This document shows positions 26,860 through 36,501 of a stretch of 64,000 nucleotides of DNA, in pieces. Position 1 is the first letter of the stretch. The number at the start of each line of letters is the position of its first letter. Source of the stretch: Malikia granosa. Its GTDB lineage: Bacteria > Pseudomonadota > Gammaproteobacteria > Burkholderiales > Burkholderiaceae_C. Position numbers and translations under genes: made by a program. The stretch lies in contig NZ_PVLQ01000039.1 of the NCBI RefSeq assembly GCF_002980595.1, positions 1 to 64,000 of the forward strand, in the 5' to 3' direction. The notes beneath the pieces were generated by a model that was given only the letters and a program-made list of their open reading frames with translations, had not been told where the DNA came from and made no database searches.

Positions 26860-27744
26860 TTATCCCAGCGTCAGCGCCAGCGCCACCGGCAGGAAGACCG
26901 CCGCGGCGAGGTTGCCGATCAGCACCATCGATGCGACCTTGTCCGGCTCCTGGCCGTAGCGCTCGGCGAACATGTAGTTGAGCACCGCGGGCGGCAGCGC
27001 GCCGAACACCAGCAGCAAGGCCTGCTCGCGCTCGGGCAGGCCGACCAGGCGCAGCATGGCCCAGGCCGCCGCCATGCCGGCGAGCGGGCGCAGCACCGCG
27101 CCGAACAGGCCGAAGCCGACCGCCTCGATGCGCGAGTCGGCCAGCCGCGCGCCGAGCGCGAACAGCATCAGCGGGATCGAGATGTCGCCGACCATCCGGA
27201 TCGCCGTCAGCAGCGGCGGCCAGAGTTCGATGCCGCTCAGGCCGACCGCCAGTCCGGCGCCGGTCGCCAGTACCGGCGGCGACTGCCAGGCCTTCAGCCA
27301 GCTGCTGCGCGGGTCGAGCAGCCAGGCGCCAAACGAGAAATGCAGCAGGTTGGACAGCACGAACAGCACCACCGCGGGCGCCAGCGCCGCGTCGCCGAAG
27401 GCCAGCACGGCCAGCGGCAGCCCGAGGTTGCCGCAGTTGTTGAACATCATCGGCGGCACCAGCGTGCGCGGCGCCATTCCGAGCGCGCGCGCCGCCAGCC
27501 AGCCGACCAGACCCGTGCCGGCGATGACGCCCAGGCCGGCCAGCAGCAGCGGCAGGTAGTCGGTGAGGCGGAACTCCTTGCTGGCCATGGCGCCGAACAC
27601 CAGCGCCGGCACGAAGACCGCCAGGTTGAGCTGGTTCGCGTGCGACAGGTCGGGCTTCATGCGCCGTGCCACCAGGAAGCCGAGCGCGGTGATCGCGAAC
27701 AGCGGAAACAGGATCGATAGGATGCGGATCAGCATGGGCTCCAT
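26860..27744 (-). CDS. AEC (auxin efflux carrier) family transporter
   Basis: A 294-residue membrane protein with about ten hydrophobic helices, of the bile/arsenite/riboflavin superfamily, AEC branch (as MdcF or YfdV). The motif MMFNNCGNLGLPLAVLAFG matches the conserved cross-over helix. Two starts are possible, ATG 27744 (MEPML) and ATG 27735 (MLIRI); neither has a clearly better ribosome site. It is divergent from ureD and tail to tail with the exporter. Family members move dicarboxylates or amino acids; the substrate here is unknown. Confidence 0.82.
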   Translation of the reverse strand: MEPMLIRILSILFPLFAITALGFLVARRMKPDLSHANQLNLAVFVPALVFGAMASKEFRLTDYLPLLLAGLGVIAGTGLVGWLAARALGMAPRTLVPPMMFNNCGNLGLPLAVLAFGDAALAPAVVLFVLSNLLHFSFGAWLLDPRSSWLKAWQSPPVLATGAGLAVGLSGIELWPPLLTAIRMVGDISIPLMLFALGARLADSRIEAVGFGLFGAVLRPLAGMAAAWAMLRLVGLPEREQALLLVFGALPPAVLNYMFAERYGQEPDKVASMVLIGNLAAAVFLPVALALTLG

Positions 27745-27810
27745 TCTGCCGCCTGGCCCCGGGCATCGATCTTGCATGATGGAGGGGTTTGTCCGTCTAG
27801 CTTCCGATCC

Positions 27811-28647
27811 ATGCCCTGGCACGCCCATCTCGACCTCCAGTATCGCCGCGACCCGAGCGGCCAGACCCTGCTGCGCCACCGCCACGGCGGTCCGCTGCGC
27901 GTCTTCAAGAGCCTCTATCCCGAGGGACCGGCGGTCTGCCACAACGTGATCGTCCATCCGCCCGGTGGACTGGTGCAGGGCGACCGGCTCGAGATCGATG
28001 TCACGGTCGCGGCCGGCGCCCATGCGCTGGTCTCGACCCCGGGCGCGACCCGCTTCTACCGCAACGCCAGCGGCGAGCCGGCCGAGCAGCGGGTGCGGCT
28101 GGCGCTGGAGCAGGGCGCGCGGCTGGAATGGCTGCCGCTCGAGACCCTGGCCTATGATGGCTGCCGCGCGCTGAACCGGGTCGAGCTCGCGATCGCGCCG
28201 GGCGCCGAGCTGCTGGCCTGGGATGTCGTGAGCCTGGGCCTGCCGGCCGCCGGGCTGCCGTTCGCCAGCGGCTGCCTCGAGCAGCACTGGGACTGGCCCG
28301 GGGTCTGGCTCGAGCGCGCGCGGCTCGATGCGCTCGACGAGCGCCTGCTGCGCAGCCCGGTCGGCCTCGACGGCCAGAGCGCGCTCGCCACGCTGGTGTT
28401 GGCCTGCGGTACCCCGCTGACGCGGACCCGGCGCGAGGCGCTGCTCGAGGCCTGCCGCGAGCTGATCGAGGCCCATGAGCTGGCGCCGCGCTGTGGCGCG
28501 ACCTGCCCGAACGACCAGATGCTGGTGGTGCGCGCGCTGGCTGGCCAGGTCGAGCCGCTGATGCAGCTCTGGCAGGCGCTGTGGGCGCTGCTGCGGCGCG
28601 AGGCCTGGGGCATGGCCGACCAGCCGCCACGCATTTGGAGCGTCTGA
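27811..28647 (+). CDS. ureD: Urease accessory protein UreD
   Basis: A 278-residue UreD, part of the UreDFG chaperone complex that loads nickel and CO2 onto apo-urease. Typical segments are PLRVFKSLYPEGPAVCHNVI, HPPGGLVQGDRLEIDV, the conserved TPGATRFYRN, and LEWLPLETLAYDG. The ATG at 27811 begins MPWHAHLDLQY; the frame extends 13 codons upstream without support. Normally ureD is adjacent to ureABC, but here those genes lie about 23 kb away and urtABCDE follows instead. It may share regulation with urtA. Confidence 0.92.
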   Translation: MPWHAHLDLQYRRDPSGQTLLRHRHGGPLRVFKSLYPEGPAVCHNVIVHPPGGLVQGDRLEIDVTVAAGAHALVSTPGATRFYRNASGEPAEQRVRLALEQGARLEWLPLETLAYDGCRALNRVELAIAPGAELLAWDVVSLGLPAAGLPFASGCLEQHWDWPGVWLERARLDALDERLLRSPVGLDGQSALATLVLACGTPLTRTRREALLEACRELIEAHELAPRCGATCPNDQMLVVRALAGQVEPLMQLWQALWALLRREAWGMADQPPRIWSV

Positions 28648-28831
28648 GCGGCGCTGCTGGCCGGGGTGGGCGGCATGGGACGAGGCGCGCGCTGGCACCG
28701 CTTGTACGCCATCTGGCGTACAGACGATTCGGGGGGCTGTCCCTAGCATGGAGTCATCTGCTGCAAAAAGGACCGAACAGTCCGGAAGGCAGCGAAAACT
28801 TCCATCAACTGCCAGAGAAACGGAAACCGCC
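28648..28831. promoter_or_regulatory. urtA promoter region with a perfect dyad
   Basis: TGTACGCC-ATCT-GGCGTACA at 28703-28722 is a perfect 8-bp inverted repeat about 110 bp upstream of the urtA ATG. It could bind a dimeric nitrogen regulator or the response regulator encoded at 46474-47469. No T run follows, so a terminator for ureD is less likely. No reliable promoter hexamers were identified. Confidence 0.5.
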
Positions 28832-30115
28832 ATGTCCAGCCATTCCTCGCGTCGCCTGACCCTCAAGACCCTGTCGGCCGCTGCCGCCGTCGCTTCCATG
28901 GGCCTGTTCGGCCTGCCGGCCCATGCCGCCGACACCATCAAGGTCGGCGTGCTGCACAGCCTGTCGGGCACGATGGCGATCTCCGAGACCGTGCTCAAGG
29001 ACACGGTGCTGATGGCCATCGACGAGATCAATGCCAAGGGCGGCGTGCTGGGCAAGAAGCTCGAACCCGTCGTCGTCGATCCGGCCTCCAACTGGCCGCT
29101 GTTCGCCGAGAAGGCCAAGCAGCTGATCGACCAGGACAAGGTCGCGGTGGTGTTCGGCTGCTGGACCTCGGTGTCGCGCAAGTCGGTGCTGCCGGTGTTC
29201 GAGGAAAAGAACAGCCTGCTGTTCTACCCGGTGCAGTACGAGGGCGAGGAACTGTCCAAGAACGTGTTCTACACCGGCGCGGCGCCGAACCAGCAGGCCA
29301 TCCCCGCGGTCGAGTACCTGATGAGCAAGGACGGCGGCGAGGCCAAGCGCTTCGTGCTGCTCGGCACCGACTATGTCTACCCGCGCACCACCAACAAGAT
29401 CCTGCGCGCCTTCCTGAAGTCCAAGGGCATTGCTGACTCCGACATCATGGAGGAGTACACCCCGTTCGGCCACAGCGACTACCAGACCATCATCGCCAAG
29501 ATCAAGAAGTTCTCCTCCGAGGGCAAGAAGACGGCGGTGGTCTCGACCATCAACGGCGACTCCAACGTGCCGTTCTACAAGGAACTCGGCAACGCCGGCC
29601 TGAAGGCCAAGGACGTGCCGGTGGTGGCCTTCTCGGTCGGCGAGGAAGAGCTGCGCGGCGTCGACACCAAGCCGCTGGTCGGCCACCTGGCGGCCTGGAA
29701 CTACTTCATGAGCATCAAGAACCCGGCCAACACCGAGTTCGTCAAGAAGTGGAGCGACTATGCCAAGGCCAAGAACATCCCGGGCCACAAGGACAAGCCG
29801 CTGACCAACGATCCGATGGAGGCGACCTATATCGGCGTCAACATGTGGGCGCAGGCGGTGGCCAAGGCCAAGTCGACCGACACCGACAAGGTGATCGCGG
29901 CCATGGCCGGCCAGACCTTCAAGGCGCCGGGCGGCTTCGTCAGCACCATGGACAAGGAAAACCATCACCTGCACAAGCCGGTCTTCATCGGCGAGGTCAA
30001 GGCTGACGGCCAGTTCAAGGTGGTCTGGAAGACCAAGGGCCCGGTGGTCGCCGATCCGTGGAGCGACTACATCCCCGAGAACGCCGGCAAGGCCAACGTG
30101 CCGGCCAAGAAGTAA
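28832..30115 (+). CDS. urtA: Urea ABC transporter substrate-binding protein UrtA
   Basis: A 427-residue periplasmic urea receptor. It has a twin-arginine-like N-region (SSRRLTLKTLSAAAAVASMG) with signal cleavage near residue 34 (PAHAADTIK). The mature protein shows KVGVLHSLSGTMAISE, VFGCWTSVSRKSVLPVFEEK, and LLFYPVQYEGEE, all characteristic of UrtA rather than LivK. The ATG at 28832 is chosen because the signal sequence begins there; the frame is open 28 codons upstream. A terminator-like hairpin after the gene should make it more abundant than the other transporter subunits. Confidence 0.95.
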   Translation: MSSHSSRRLTLKTLSAAAAVASMGLFGLPAHAADTIKVGVLHSLSGTMAISETVLKDTVLMAIDEINAKGGVLGKKLEPVVVDPASNWPLFAEKAKQLIDQDKVAVVFGCWTSVSRKSVLPVFEEKNSLLFYPVQYEGEELSKNVFYTGAAPNQQAIPAVEYLMSKDGGEAKRFVLLGTDYVYPRTTNKILRAFLKSKGIADSDIMEEYTPFGHSDYQTIIAKIKKFSSEGKKTAVVSTINGDSNVPFYKELGNAGLKAKDVPVVAFSVGEEELRGVDTKPLVGHLAAWNYFMSIKNPANTEFVKKWSDYAKAKNIPGHKDKPLTNDPMEATYIGVNMWAQAVAKAKSTDTDKVIAAMAGQTFKAPGGFVSTMDKENHHLHKPVFIGEVKADGQFKVVWKTKGPVVADPWSDYIPENAGKANVPAKK

Positions 30116-30176
30116 GGCGATCGGACCAGGCATCGGGGTCGGGCTGCGGCCTGCCCCCTGTGCCTGGAGGCTTGAA

Positions 30177-30206
30177 CGGGCCGCCCTGTTGCGGCCCGCT
30201 GTTTTT
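30177..30206 (+). terminator. Intercistronic terminator/attenuator between urtA and urtB
   Basis: CGGGCCGC-CCTGTT-GCGGCCCG (8-bp stem, 6-nt loop) ends at 30198 and is followed by TTTTT at 30202-30206. It lies 12 nt upstream of urtB and should cut or process the transcript, leaving urtA in excess. Confidence 0.72.
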
Positions 30207-30217
30207 CCGGGAAGTCG

Positions 30218-31849
30218 ATGATGCGACACAAGATGATGGACATGCTGCGGCATGGCGTGCTGCGACTGGGCCTGAGCCTGGCTTGTGCCGGCGGCCTGCC
30301 GCTGGCCGCCCATGCCCTGACGGCGCCGCAGGCCCTCGAGCTGGCCGCGGGCGATGCCGACGAACGGGTGGCGCAGTTGCTGCAGCTCGCTGCCAGCGAC
30401 GACGCGCGCGCCCAGGCGCTGATTCGCGCCCTGTCGGACGAGCGCGTGCAGGTGCAGCACGGCCAGGTGCTGATCGTGCAGGGCACCGAGGCCGTCGATG
30501 CCGTCAGCGGCGCGGTGGTCGCGCTCGGTGACGAGGCCGAGGAGGCCGTGGTCAACAACCGCCTGCGCGGCGCGCTCGACAGCGCGCTGGCCGGCATGGA
30601 TCTGCTGCAGGGCGATGCCGCGCGCCAGCGCGAGGCGGCCGCCATCCTGCAGCGTGGCGCCTTCGACGACCCGACCCCGGCCCAGCTGCCGCTGGTCGAG
30701 CGCGCGCTGTCGCCCGAGTTTTCCGGCCGGCTCGACCCGGCCGCGCGCGAGTCGCTTTTGCTGGCGCAGGCTGCCTTGCACCTGGCCAGCGATGATCCGG
30801 CGCAACGCAGCGCCGCCGCCGCCAAGCTGGCCGCGGTCGGCCAGCCCATCGTCAAGGCGCTGCTGAGCCAGCGCCTCGGCGCCGAGACCGATCCGGTCGT
30901 CCAGGCCGCGCTGCGCCAGGCGCTGAGCTCGGTCGAGCGCGCGCTGGGCACGGCCTCGGTGCTGGGCCAGGTGTTCACCGGCTTCAGCCTGGGCTCGATC
31001 CTGCTGCTGGCCGCGCTCGGGCTGGCGATCACCTACGGCCTGATGGGCGTGATCAACATGGCGCATGGCGAGCTGATCATGATCGGCGCCTACGCGACCT
31101 ACCTGGTGCAGCTGGCCTTCCGCCAGTACCTGCCGGGCGCCTTCGACTGGTACCTGCTGGCGGCGCTGCCGCTGTCCTTCCTGGCCTCGGCGCTGGTCGG
31201 CGCGGCGATGGAGCGCAGCGTGATCCGCTTCCTCTACGGCCGTCCGCTCGAGACCCTGCTCGCGACCTGGGGCATCAGCCTGGTGCTGATGCAGGGCGTG
31301 CGCAGCCTGTTCGGCGCGCAGAACGTCGGCGTCGAGAACCCGTCCTGGATGAGCGGCGGCATCACGCTGCTGGGCAGCCTGACCCTGCCCTGGAACCGGA
31401 TCATCATCATCGGCTTCGCCTTCGCGGTGCTGCTGGCGGTCGCGCTGCTGATCGGCAAGACCCGGCTCGGCCTGTTCGTGCGCGGCGTGACGCAGAACCG
31501 CCCGATCGCCTCCTGCATGGGCGTCAACACGGCGCGCATCGACACCTATGCCTTCGCGCTGGGTTCGGGCATCGCCGGGCTGGCCGGCTGCGCCTTGAGC
31601 CAGGTCGGCAACGTCGGCCCGGACCTGGGCCAGAACTACATCGTCGACAGCTTCATGGTGGTGGTGCTGGGCGGGGTCGGCCAGCTGGCCGGCACGGTCT
31701 ACGCCGCGCTGGGCCTGGGGCTGCTGAACAAGCTGCTCGAGGGCTGGGCCGGCGCGGTGCTGGCCAAGATCGCGGTGCTGGTCTTCATCATCGTCTTCAT
31801 CCAGAAGCGTCCGCAGGGCATCTTCGCCCTCAAGGGTCGCCAGGCCTGA
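30218..31849 (+). CDS. urtB: Urea ABC transporter permease UrtB
   Basis: A 543-residue permease. UrtB is longer than LivH because of an N-terminal exported domain, seen here as a signal sequence (residues 1-34) and an alanine-rich helical region to about residue 240 that resembles HEAT-like repeats. The LivH-type membrane domain follows (LGLAITYGLMGVINMAHGEL, GVTQNRPIASCMGVNTARID). Two ATGs occur at 30218 and 30221. GGGA precedes the first at about 5 nt. The domain layout is the normal one for UrtB. Confidence 0.93.
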   Translation: MMRHKMMDMLRHGVLRLGLSLACAGGLPLAAHALTAPQALELAAGDADERVAQLLQLAASDDARAQALIRALSDERVQVQHGQVLIVQGTEAVDAVSGAVVALGDEAEEAVVNNRLRGALDSALAGMDLLQGDAARQREAAAILQRGAFDDPTPAQLPLVERALSPEFSGRLDPAARESLLLAQAALHLASDDPAQRSAAAAKLAAVGQPIVKALLSQRLGAETDPVVQAALRQALSSVERALGTASVLGQVFTGFSLGSILLLAALGLAITYGLMGVINMAHGELIMIGAYATYLVQLAFRQYLPGAFDWYLLAALPLSFLASALVGAAMERSVIRFLYGRPLETLLATWGISLVLMQGVRSLFGAQNVGVENPSWMSGGITLLGSLTLPWNRIIIIGFAFAVLLAVALLIGKTRLGLFVRGVTQNRPIASCMGVNTARIDTYAFALGSGIAGLAGCALSQVGNVGPDLGQNYIVDSFMVVVLGGVGQLAGTVYAALGLGLLNKLLEGWAGAVLAKIAVLVFIIVFIQKRPQGIFALKGRQA

Positions 31850-31864
31850 TCAGGGAGCCATACC

Positions 31865-32991
31865 ATGACAACCCAAGTTCTGACTTCCGCCGCCGGCCTG
31901 CCGGCCAAGGGCCCCCTGCTTGCGCGCAGCGGCTGGGGCACGATCCTGGTCGCGCTGCTGGTGGTCTGCGCGGTCGCGCCGGCGCTCAACCTGCTGGTGC
32001 CCGAGAGCAGCCTCTTCCACCTGAGCGACTACCTGGTCGGCCTGCTCGGCAAGATCATGTGCTACGCGATCTGCGCGCTGGCGATGGACCTGATCTGGGG
32101 CTATACCGGCATCCTGAGCCTGGGCCACGGCCTGTTCTTCGCGCTCGGCGGCTACGTGATGGGCATGTACCTGATGCGCCAGATCGGCCGCGAGGGCAGC
32201 TACCAGAGCGACCTGCCCGACTTCATGGTGTTCCTGGACTGGAAGGAGCTGCCCTGGACCTGGGCGCTGTCCGACAGCTTTGCCGCCACCTTGCTGCTGG
32301 TCGTGCTGGTGCCGGGTCTGGTCGCCTTCGTGTTCGGCTACTTCGCGTTCCGCTCGCGCATCAAGGGGGTGTATTTCTCGATCATCACCCAGGCGCTGAC
32401 CTTCGCGGCCATGCTGCTGTTCTTCCGCAACGAGACCGGCTTCGGCGGCAACAACGGCTTCACCGACTTCAAGCGCCTGCTCGGCCTGCCGATCGCGACG
32501 CAGGAGATGCGCATGACCCTGTTCGTGCTGACCGGGCTGACCCTGCTGGGCTGCTATCTGTTCGCACGCTGGCTGGTCAGCAGCAAGTTCGGCCGCGTGC
32601 TGCAGGCGATCCGCGACGCCGAGAGCCGCGTGATGTTCTGCGGCTACGACCCGCTGCCGTACAAGCTGACGATCTGGGTCATCTCGGCCGTGATGTGTGG
32701 TGTGGCTGGTGCGCTCTACGTGCCGCAGGTCGGCATCATCAACCCGGGCGAGATGAGCGCGGCCAACAGCATCGAGATCGCGGTCTGGGCCGCGGTCGGT
32801 GGCCGGGCCTCGCTGATCGGCCCGATCGTCGGTGCCTTCATCGTCAACGGCGCCAAGAGCTGGCTGACCGTGACCTTCCCCGAGTTCTGGCTCTACTGCC
32901 TGGGCGCGCTGTTCATCGTCGTGACGCTGTACCTGCCGCAGGGCGTGGTCGGTCTGGTGCAGAAACTGCGGATCAAGAAAGGAGGCCAGGC

Positions 32992-32995
<4 letters not shown>
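31865..32995 (+). CDS. urtC: Urea ABC transporter permease UrtC
   Basis: A 376-residue LivM-type permease with about nine or ten membrane helices. Diagnostic segments are AICALAMDLIWGYTGILSLG, GLFFALGGYVMGMYLMRQ, and LQAIRDAESRVMFCGYDPLP. GGGAG lies about 9 nt before the ATG. It pairs with UrtB to form the channel. Its stop overlaps the urtD ATG (ATGA). Confidence 0.94.
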
Positions 32996-33867
<872 letters not shown>

Positions 33868-33878
33868 AGGACATATCC

Positions 33879-34583
33879 ATGTTGCAGATCGAACAAATCC
33901 ACCAGTACTACGGCGGCTCGCATATCCTGCGCGGCGTCGACCTCCAGGCCAAGGCGGGCGAGATCACGGTCGTGCTGGGCCGCAACGGCGTCGGCAAGAC
34001 CACGCTGCTCAAGTCGCTGATGGGCCTGGTGCCGATTCGCGCCGGCCAGATCGTGCTCGACGGCCAGGCTATCGAGAAGACCACGCCCTACGAGCGCGCG
34101 CGCGCCGGCATCGGCTTCGTGCCGCAGGGACGCGAGATCTTCGGTCGCCTGACCGTGCACGAGAACCTGCTGATGGGGCTGGCGACCAAGAAGGCCGGCA
34201 CGCCGATCCCGCCCCAGCTGTTCGAGCTGTTCCCGGTCCTCAAGCAGATGCTGGGCCGCCGCGGCGGCGACCTGTCGGGCGGCCAGCAGCAGCAGCTCGC
34301 GATCGCGCGCGCGCTGGCGGCTTGCCCGAAGCTGCTGGTGCTCGACGAGCCGACCGAGGGCATCCAGCCTAACATCATCAAGGACATCGGCAAGGTGCTC
34401 AGACAATTGGCCAAGGAGGGCCTGGATGGCAAGCCGATGGCGATCGTGCTGGTCGAGCAGTACTACGACTTCGCCGAGGAGCTGGCCGACCGCTATGCGG
34501 TCATGGAGCGCGGCGAGGTGATCGCCAGCGGTCCCGGCGCCGAGATGCCCGAGAAGGGAATCCGGCAGCTGGTGGCGATCTGA
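33879..34583 (+). CDS. urtE: Urea ABC transporter ATP-binding protein UrtE
   Basis: A 234-residue LivF-type ATPase beginning MLQIEQIHQYYGGSHILRG. Walker A GRNGVGKTT, signature LSGGQQQQLAIARALAA, and Walker B LLVLDEPTEGIQPN are intact. GAAGG precedes the ATG. It ends the urt operon; the next gene is on the opposite strand. UrtD and UrtE together form the ATPase heterodimer. Confidence 0.94.
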   Translation: MLQIEQIHQYYGGSHILRGVDLQAKAGEITVVLGRNGVGKTTLLKSLMGLVPIRAGQIVLDGQAIEKTTPYERARAGIGFVPQGREIFGRLTVHENLLMGLATKKAGTPIPPQLFELFPVLKQMLGRRGGDLSGGQQQQLAIARALAACPKLLVLDEPTEGIQPNIIKDIGKVLRQLAKEGLDGKPMAIVLVEQYYDFAEELADRYAVMERGEVIASGPGAEMPEKGIRQLVAI

Positions 34584-34714
34584 GCTAGGCGAGTTCCCAG
34601 TCAAGCGACAAGGTCCGGGCCGGCTGGCACTGTCAGCCTTATCCGTCCGCTGCGCGTCCGGCAAATCGGCCGCCAGCGCCAGCCGGCTCGGATCTCGTGG
34701 CGGGTTGCTGTCTG

Positions 34715-35131
34715 TCAGGCTGGCGGCTGCTGCGGGATCGCGTAGCTGCCGACCACATGGGCCACCGGCTCCTCGAGGCCCTCGGAGTAGAGCAGGACCT
34801 CGCCGGTCGCGAGCAGGCGGCCGACCTTGATCAGCTTGCAGACCCCGATGATGCGCCGCTCGGCCGAGGGCTTGCGCAGGAAATGGATGCTCAGGTCGGT
34901 CGTGACGGCCAGCGGCACGATGCCGATCTCGCCGAGCAGCGCGACATAGAGCGCGACATCGGCCACGCCCATCAGGACCGGACCCGAGACCGTGCCGCCC
35001 GGGCGCAGTTCGGCCGGGCCGACCCGGTGCGAGACGGTGGCGCCACGCGCACCGACCGATTCGACGACGCACAGGCTTTGGGGAAACTCGGCGGCCAGGA
35101 AGGCCGCGACTTCATCTTTGCTGGCAGGCAA
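34715..35131 (-). CDS. PaaI family thioesterase
   Basis: A 138-residue hotdog-fold thioesterase. The motif GPVLMGVADVALYVALLGEI is the helix and substrate-side segment of the PaaI/DUF4442-like group, with LAVTTDLSIHFLRKPSAER on the next strand. It probably hydrolyses an acyl- or aryl-CoA. It is convergent with urtE. Before the apparent insertion at 35201-36471 it would have lain about 70 bp downstream of the RskA-like gene, in the same direction. Confidence 0.82.
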   Translation of the reverse strand: MPASKDEVAAFLAAEFPQSLCVVESVGARGATVSHRVGPAELRPGGTVSGPVLMGVADVALYVALLGEIGIVPLAVTTDLSIHFLRKPSAERRIIGVCKLIKVGRLLATGEVLLYSEGLEEPVAHVVGSYAIPQQPPA

Positions 35132-35200
35132 GGCTTGCTCCTTTGTGGCTGGTCCGTCATGTTGACCTGACAGTCTGTCGCGATGCTTGCGCTGCCGGAT

Positions 35201-35230
35201 TCAGAGCGCCTTGTCGACCAGAGGGCCGCG
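35201..35230. repeat. Direct repeat, copy 1 (duplicate of the RskA-like gene's 3' end)
   Basis: This 30-bp stretch matches 36472-36501 at 27 of 30 positions, including 17 identical bases in a row (AGCGCCTTGTCGACCAG). On the minus strand it reads RGPLVDKAL and a stop, against RGHLVDKAL and a stop in the intact gene. The two copies bracket a 1.24-kb segment with the uncharacterised gene 35233-36420, as attachment-site duplications do. Confidence 0.75.
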
Positions 35231-35232
35231 CG

Positions 35233-36420
35233 TCAGATCCATCCTGCCTTCTCAAGCCGCTTCATCCAGGCGGGTCGGTGACCGTGTCGTGCCAGCAGGT
35301 GACTCAGGCCCTGGCGGAAACCGGCCTCTTGACCAGCCTGTTTCAGGGCTTCTGCCAGGGTGGCCAGCAGCTTGAACGCCTGTTCGTAGGCTGCACCTGA
35401 GCCACGCTGTACCGTGGCGTCGATTTCCAGCCAGACCTGAGGCGCTTCCTGTACCAGCCGATTCAGTATCGCTGCGTATTCGGCCCGCTCTCGTGCCACT
35501 TTCGCTTCGCGTGCCAGTCGTTCGTCTTCCAGCCGCTGTGCGCGCGCGCTGGCGACCCCAGTTCTGATTTGCGCGATGCTGCGGCGCTCGGGCTGTGATG
35601 GGGCAACGAGCCGGGGTCGTCGCCAGGCGAGGTAGGCGCCGCGCACGCTTCTTTCGGCTTCCAGGCTGCGCCCTGCGAGCAGCAGGCGCAAGGTGGCCCG
35701 CATGTCCGTTTCGGTCTGTTCCAGCAACCAGGGCTCGAGGTTGGCATCCTCCTGTACTGCTTCCTGTGCCGGCAGCGCCGGGCTGCCATTTGACGCCGAG
35801 CCGAGCCAGTCCGGATCGATCAGCAGGAATTCAGCCAGTGCCTGCTGTGCCGGGCTCAGGGTCGAGAGTCCGGCGGGCAGCGGTGGTTCGAGTTCGTGGT
35901 CATCGAATTCGCCCGTGCTCACGCGCGCCAGCCAGCCCAGATACAGCGGTCTCGTATCGCCGCGCAGCAGTTCATCGCGCAAGGGCAGCAGCCTGCTCAT
36001 CCAGCCAGGACCATCTTCCTCGGTCCAGAAGCGCTCGCAGTCGCCGGAGTCGTCGTTGAAGTCCCAGTCGAGAATCCAGTGTTCGGCGCTTTCCAGAGCT
36101 GAAAAGATCTGACCGAAACCCGTGCGCGTTCCCGACGCCGAAGGCGTAATGAATGGAGCCAGCAAACCGGCTTCCACTGTGTCCCTTGGCAGCCGCAACA
36201 TCAGCCTGCAGCTGCCCCAGTTGGCCGAATAGACATGCGCGTCGAAATAGCGCTGCATCCAGTCCAGCGGGTCTCCCTTGAGGTTACCCCAGTGGTATTC
36301 GTTGATGAAGCTGCCAGAGCTGATCGTGGCCCGGCTGGATTTGCTGCGCAGTTCCACCTGCTGCTGTGGGGTCAGCGGGCGGTCGACCACGACAAACTCG
36401 TAGTATTGGTATTCGCTCAT
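35233..36420 (-). CDS. Uncharacterised 395-residue protein on a probable insert
   Basis: The protein begins MSEYQYYEFVVVDRPLTPQQ and has FINEYHWGNLKGDPLDWMQR near residue 40. I recall this N-terminus from unannotated proteins of varied bacteria, but know no function. Residues about 290-345 are rich in Arg, Glu and Ala and likely coiled coil (ARAQRLEDERLAREAKVARE). The C-terminal 40 residues are basic. No signal peptide or membrane helix is seen. Two 60-bp lines inside the gene count to 57% and 60% GC, against 65% and 68% in two flanking lines. It is bracketed by near-identical 30-bp repeats. Both suggest horizontal acquisition. Confidence 0.8.
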   Translation of the reverse strand: MSEYQYYEFVVVDRPLTPQQQVELRSKSSRATISSGSFINEYHWGNLKGDPLDWMQRYFDAHVYSANWGSCRLMLRLPRDTVEAGLLAPFITPSASGTRTGFGQIFSALESAEHWILDWDFNDDSGDCERFWTEEDGPGWMSRLLPLRDELLRGDTRPLYLGWLARVSTGEFDDHELEPPLPAGLSTLSPAQQALAEFLLIDPDWLGSASNGSPALPAQEAVQEDANLEPWLLEQTETDMRATLRLLLAGRSLEAERSVRGAYLAWRRPRLVAPSQPERRSIAQIRTGVASARAQRLEDERLAREAKVARERAEYAAILNRLVQEAPQVWLEIDATVQRGSGAAYEQAFKLLATLAEALKQAGQEAGFRQGLSHLLARHGHRPAWMKRLEKAGWI

Positions 36421-36471
36421 GGCAATCTTCTGAGTGCTTTTAGTCCATTGGCCGCATCCGTGACCCCGTAC

Positions 36472-36501
36472 TCAAAGCGCCTTGTCGACCAGGTGGCCGC
36501 G
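36472..36501. repeat. Direct repeat, copy 2 (3' end of the RskA-like gene)
   Basis: This is the last 30 bp of the RskA-like coding sequence, including its stop codon. It is repeated at 35201-35230 with three mismatches. The distance between copies is 1271 bp. Confidence 0.75.

Noticed and set aside
28691-28712. CTGGCACCGCTTGTAC upstream of urtA as a sigma-54 (-24/-12) promoter.
   Set aside because: The GG and the expected GC are not spaced by 10 bp; the TTG element is displaced by about 2 bp and the invariant GC is missing.
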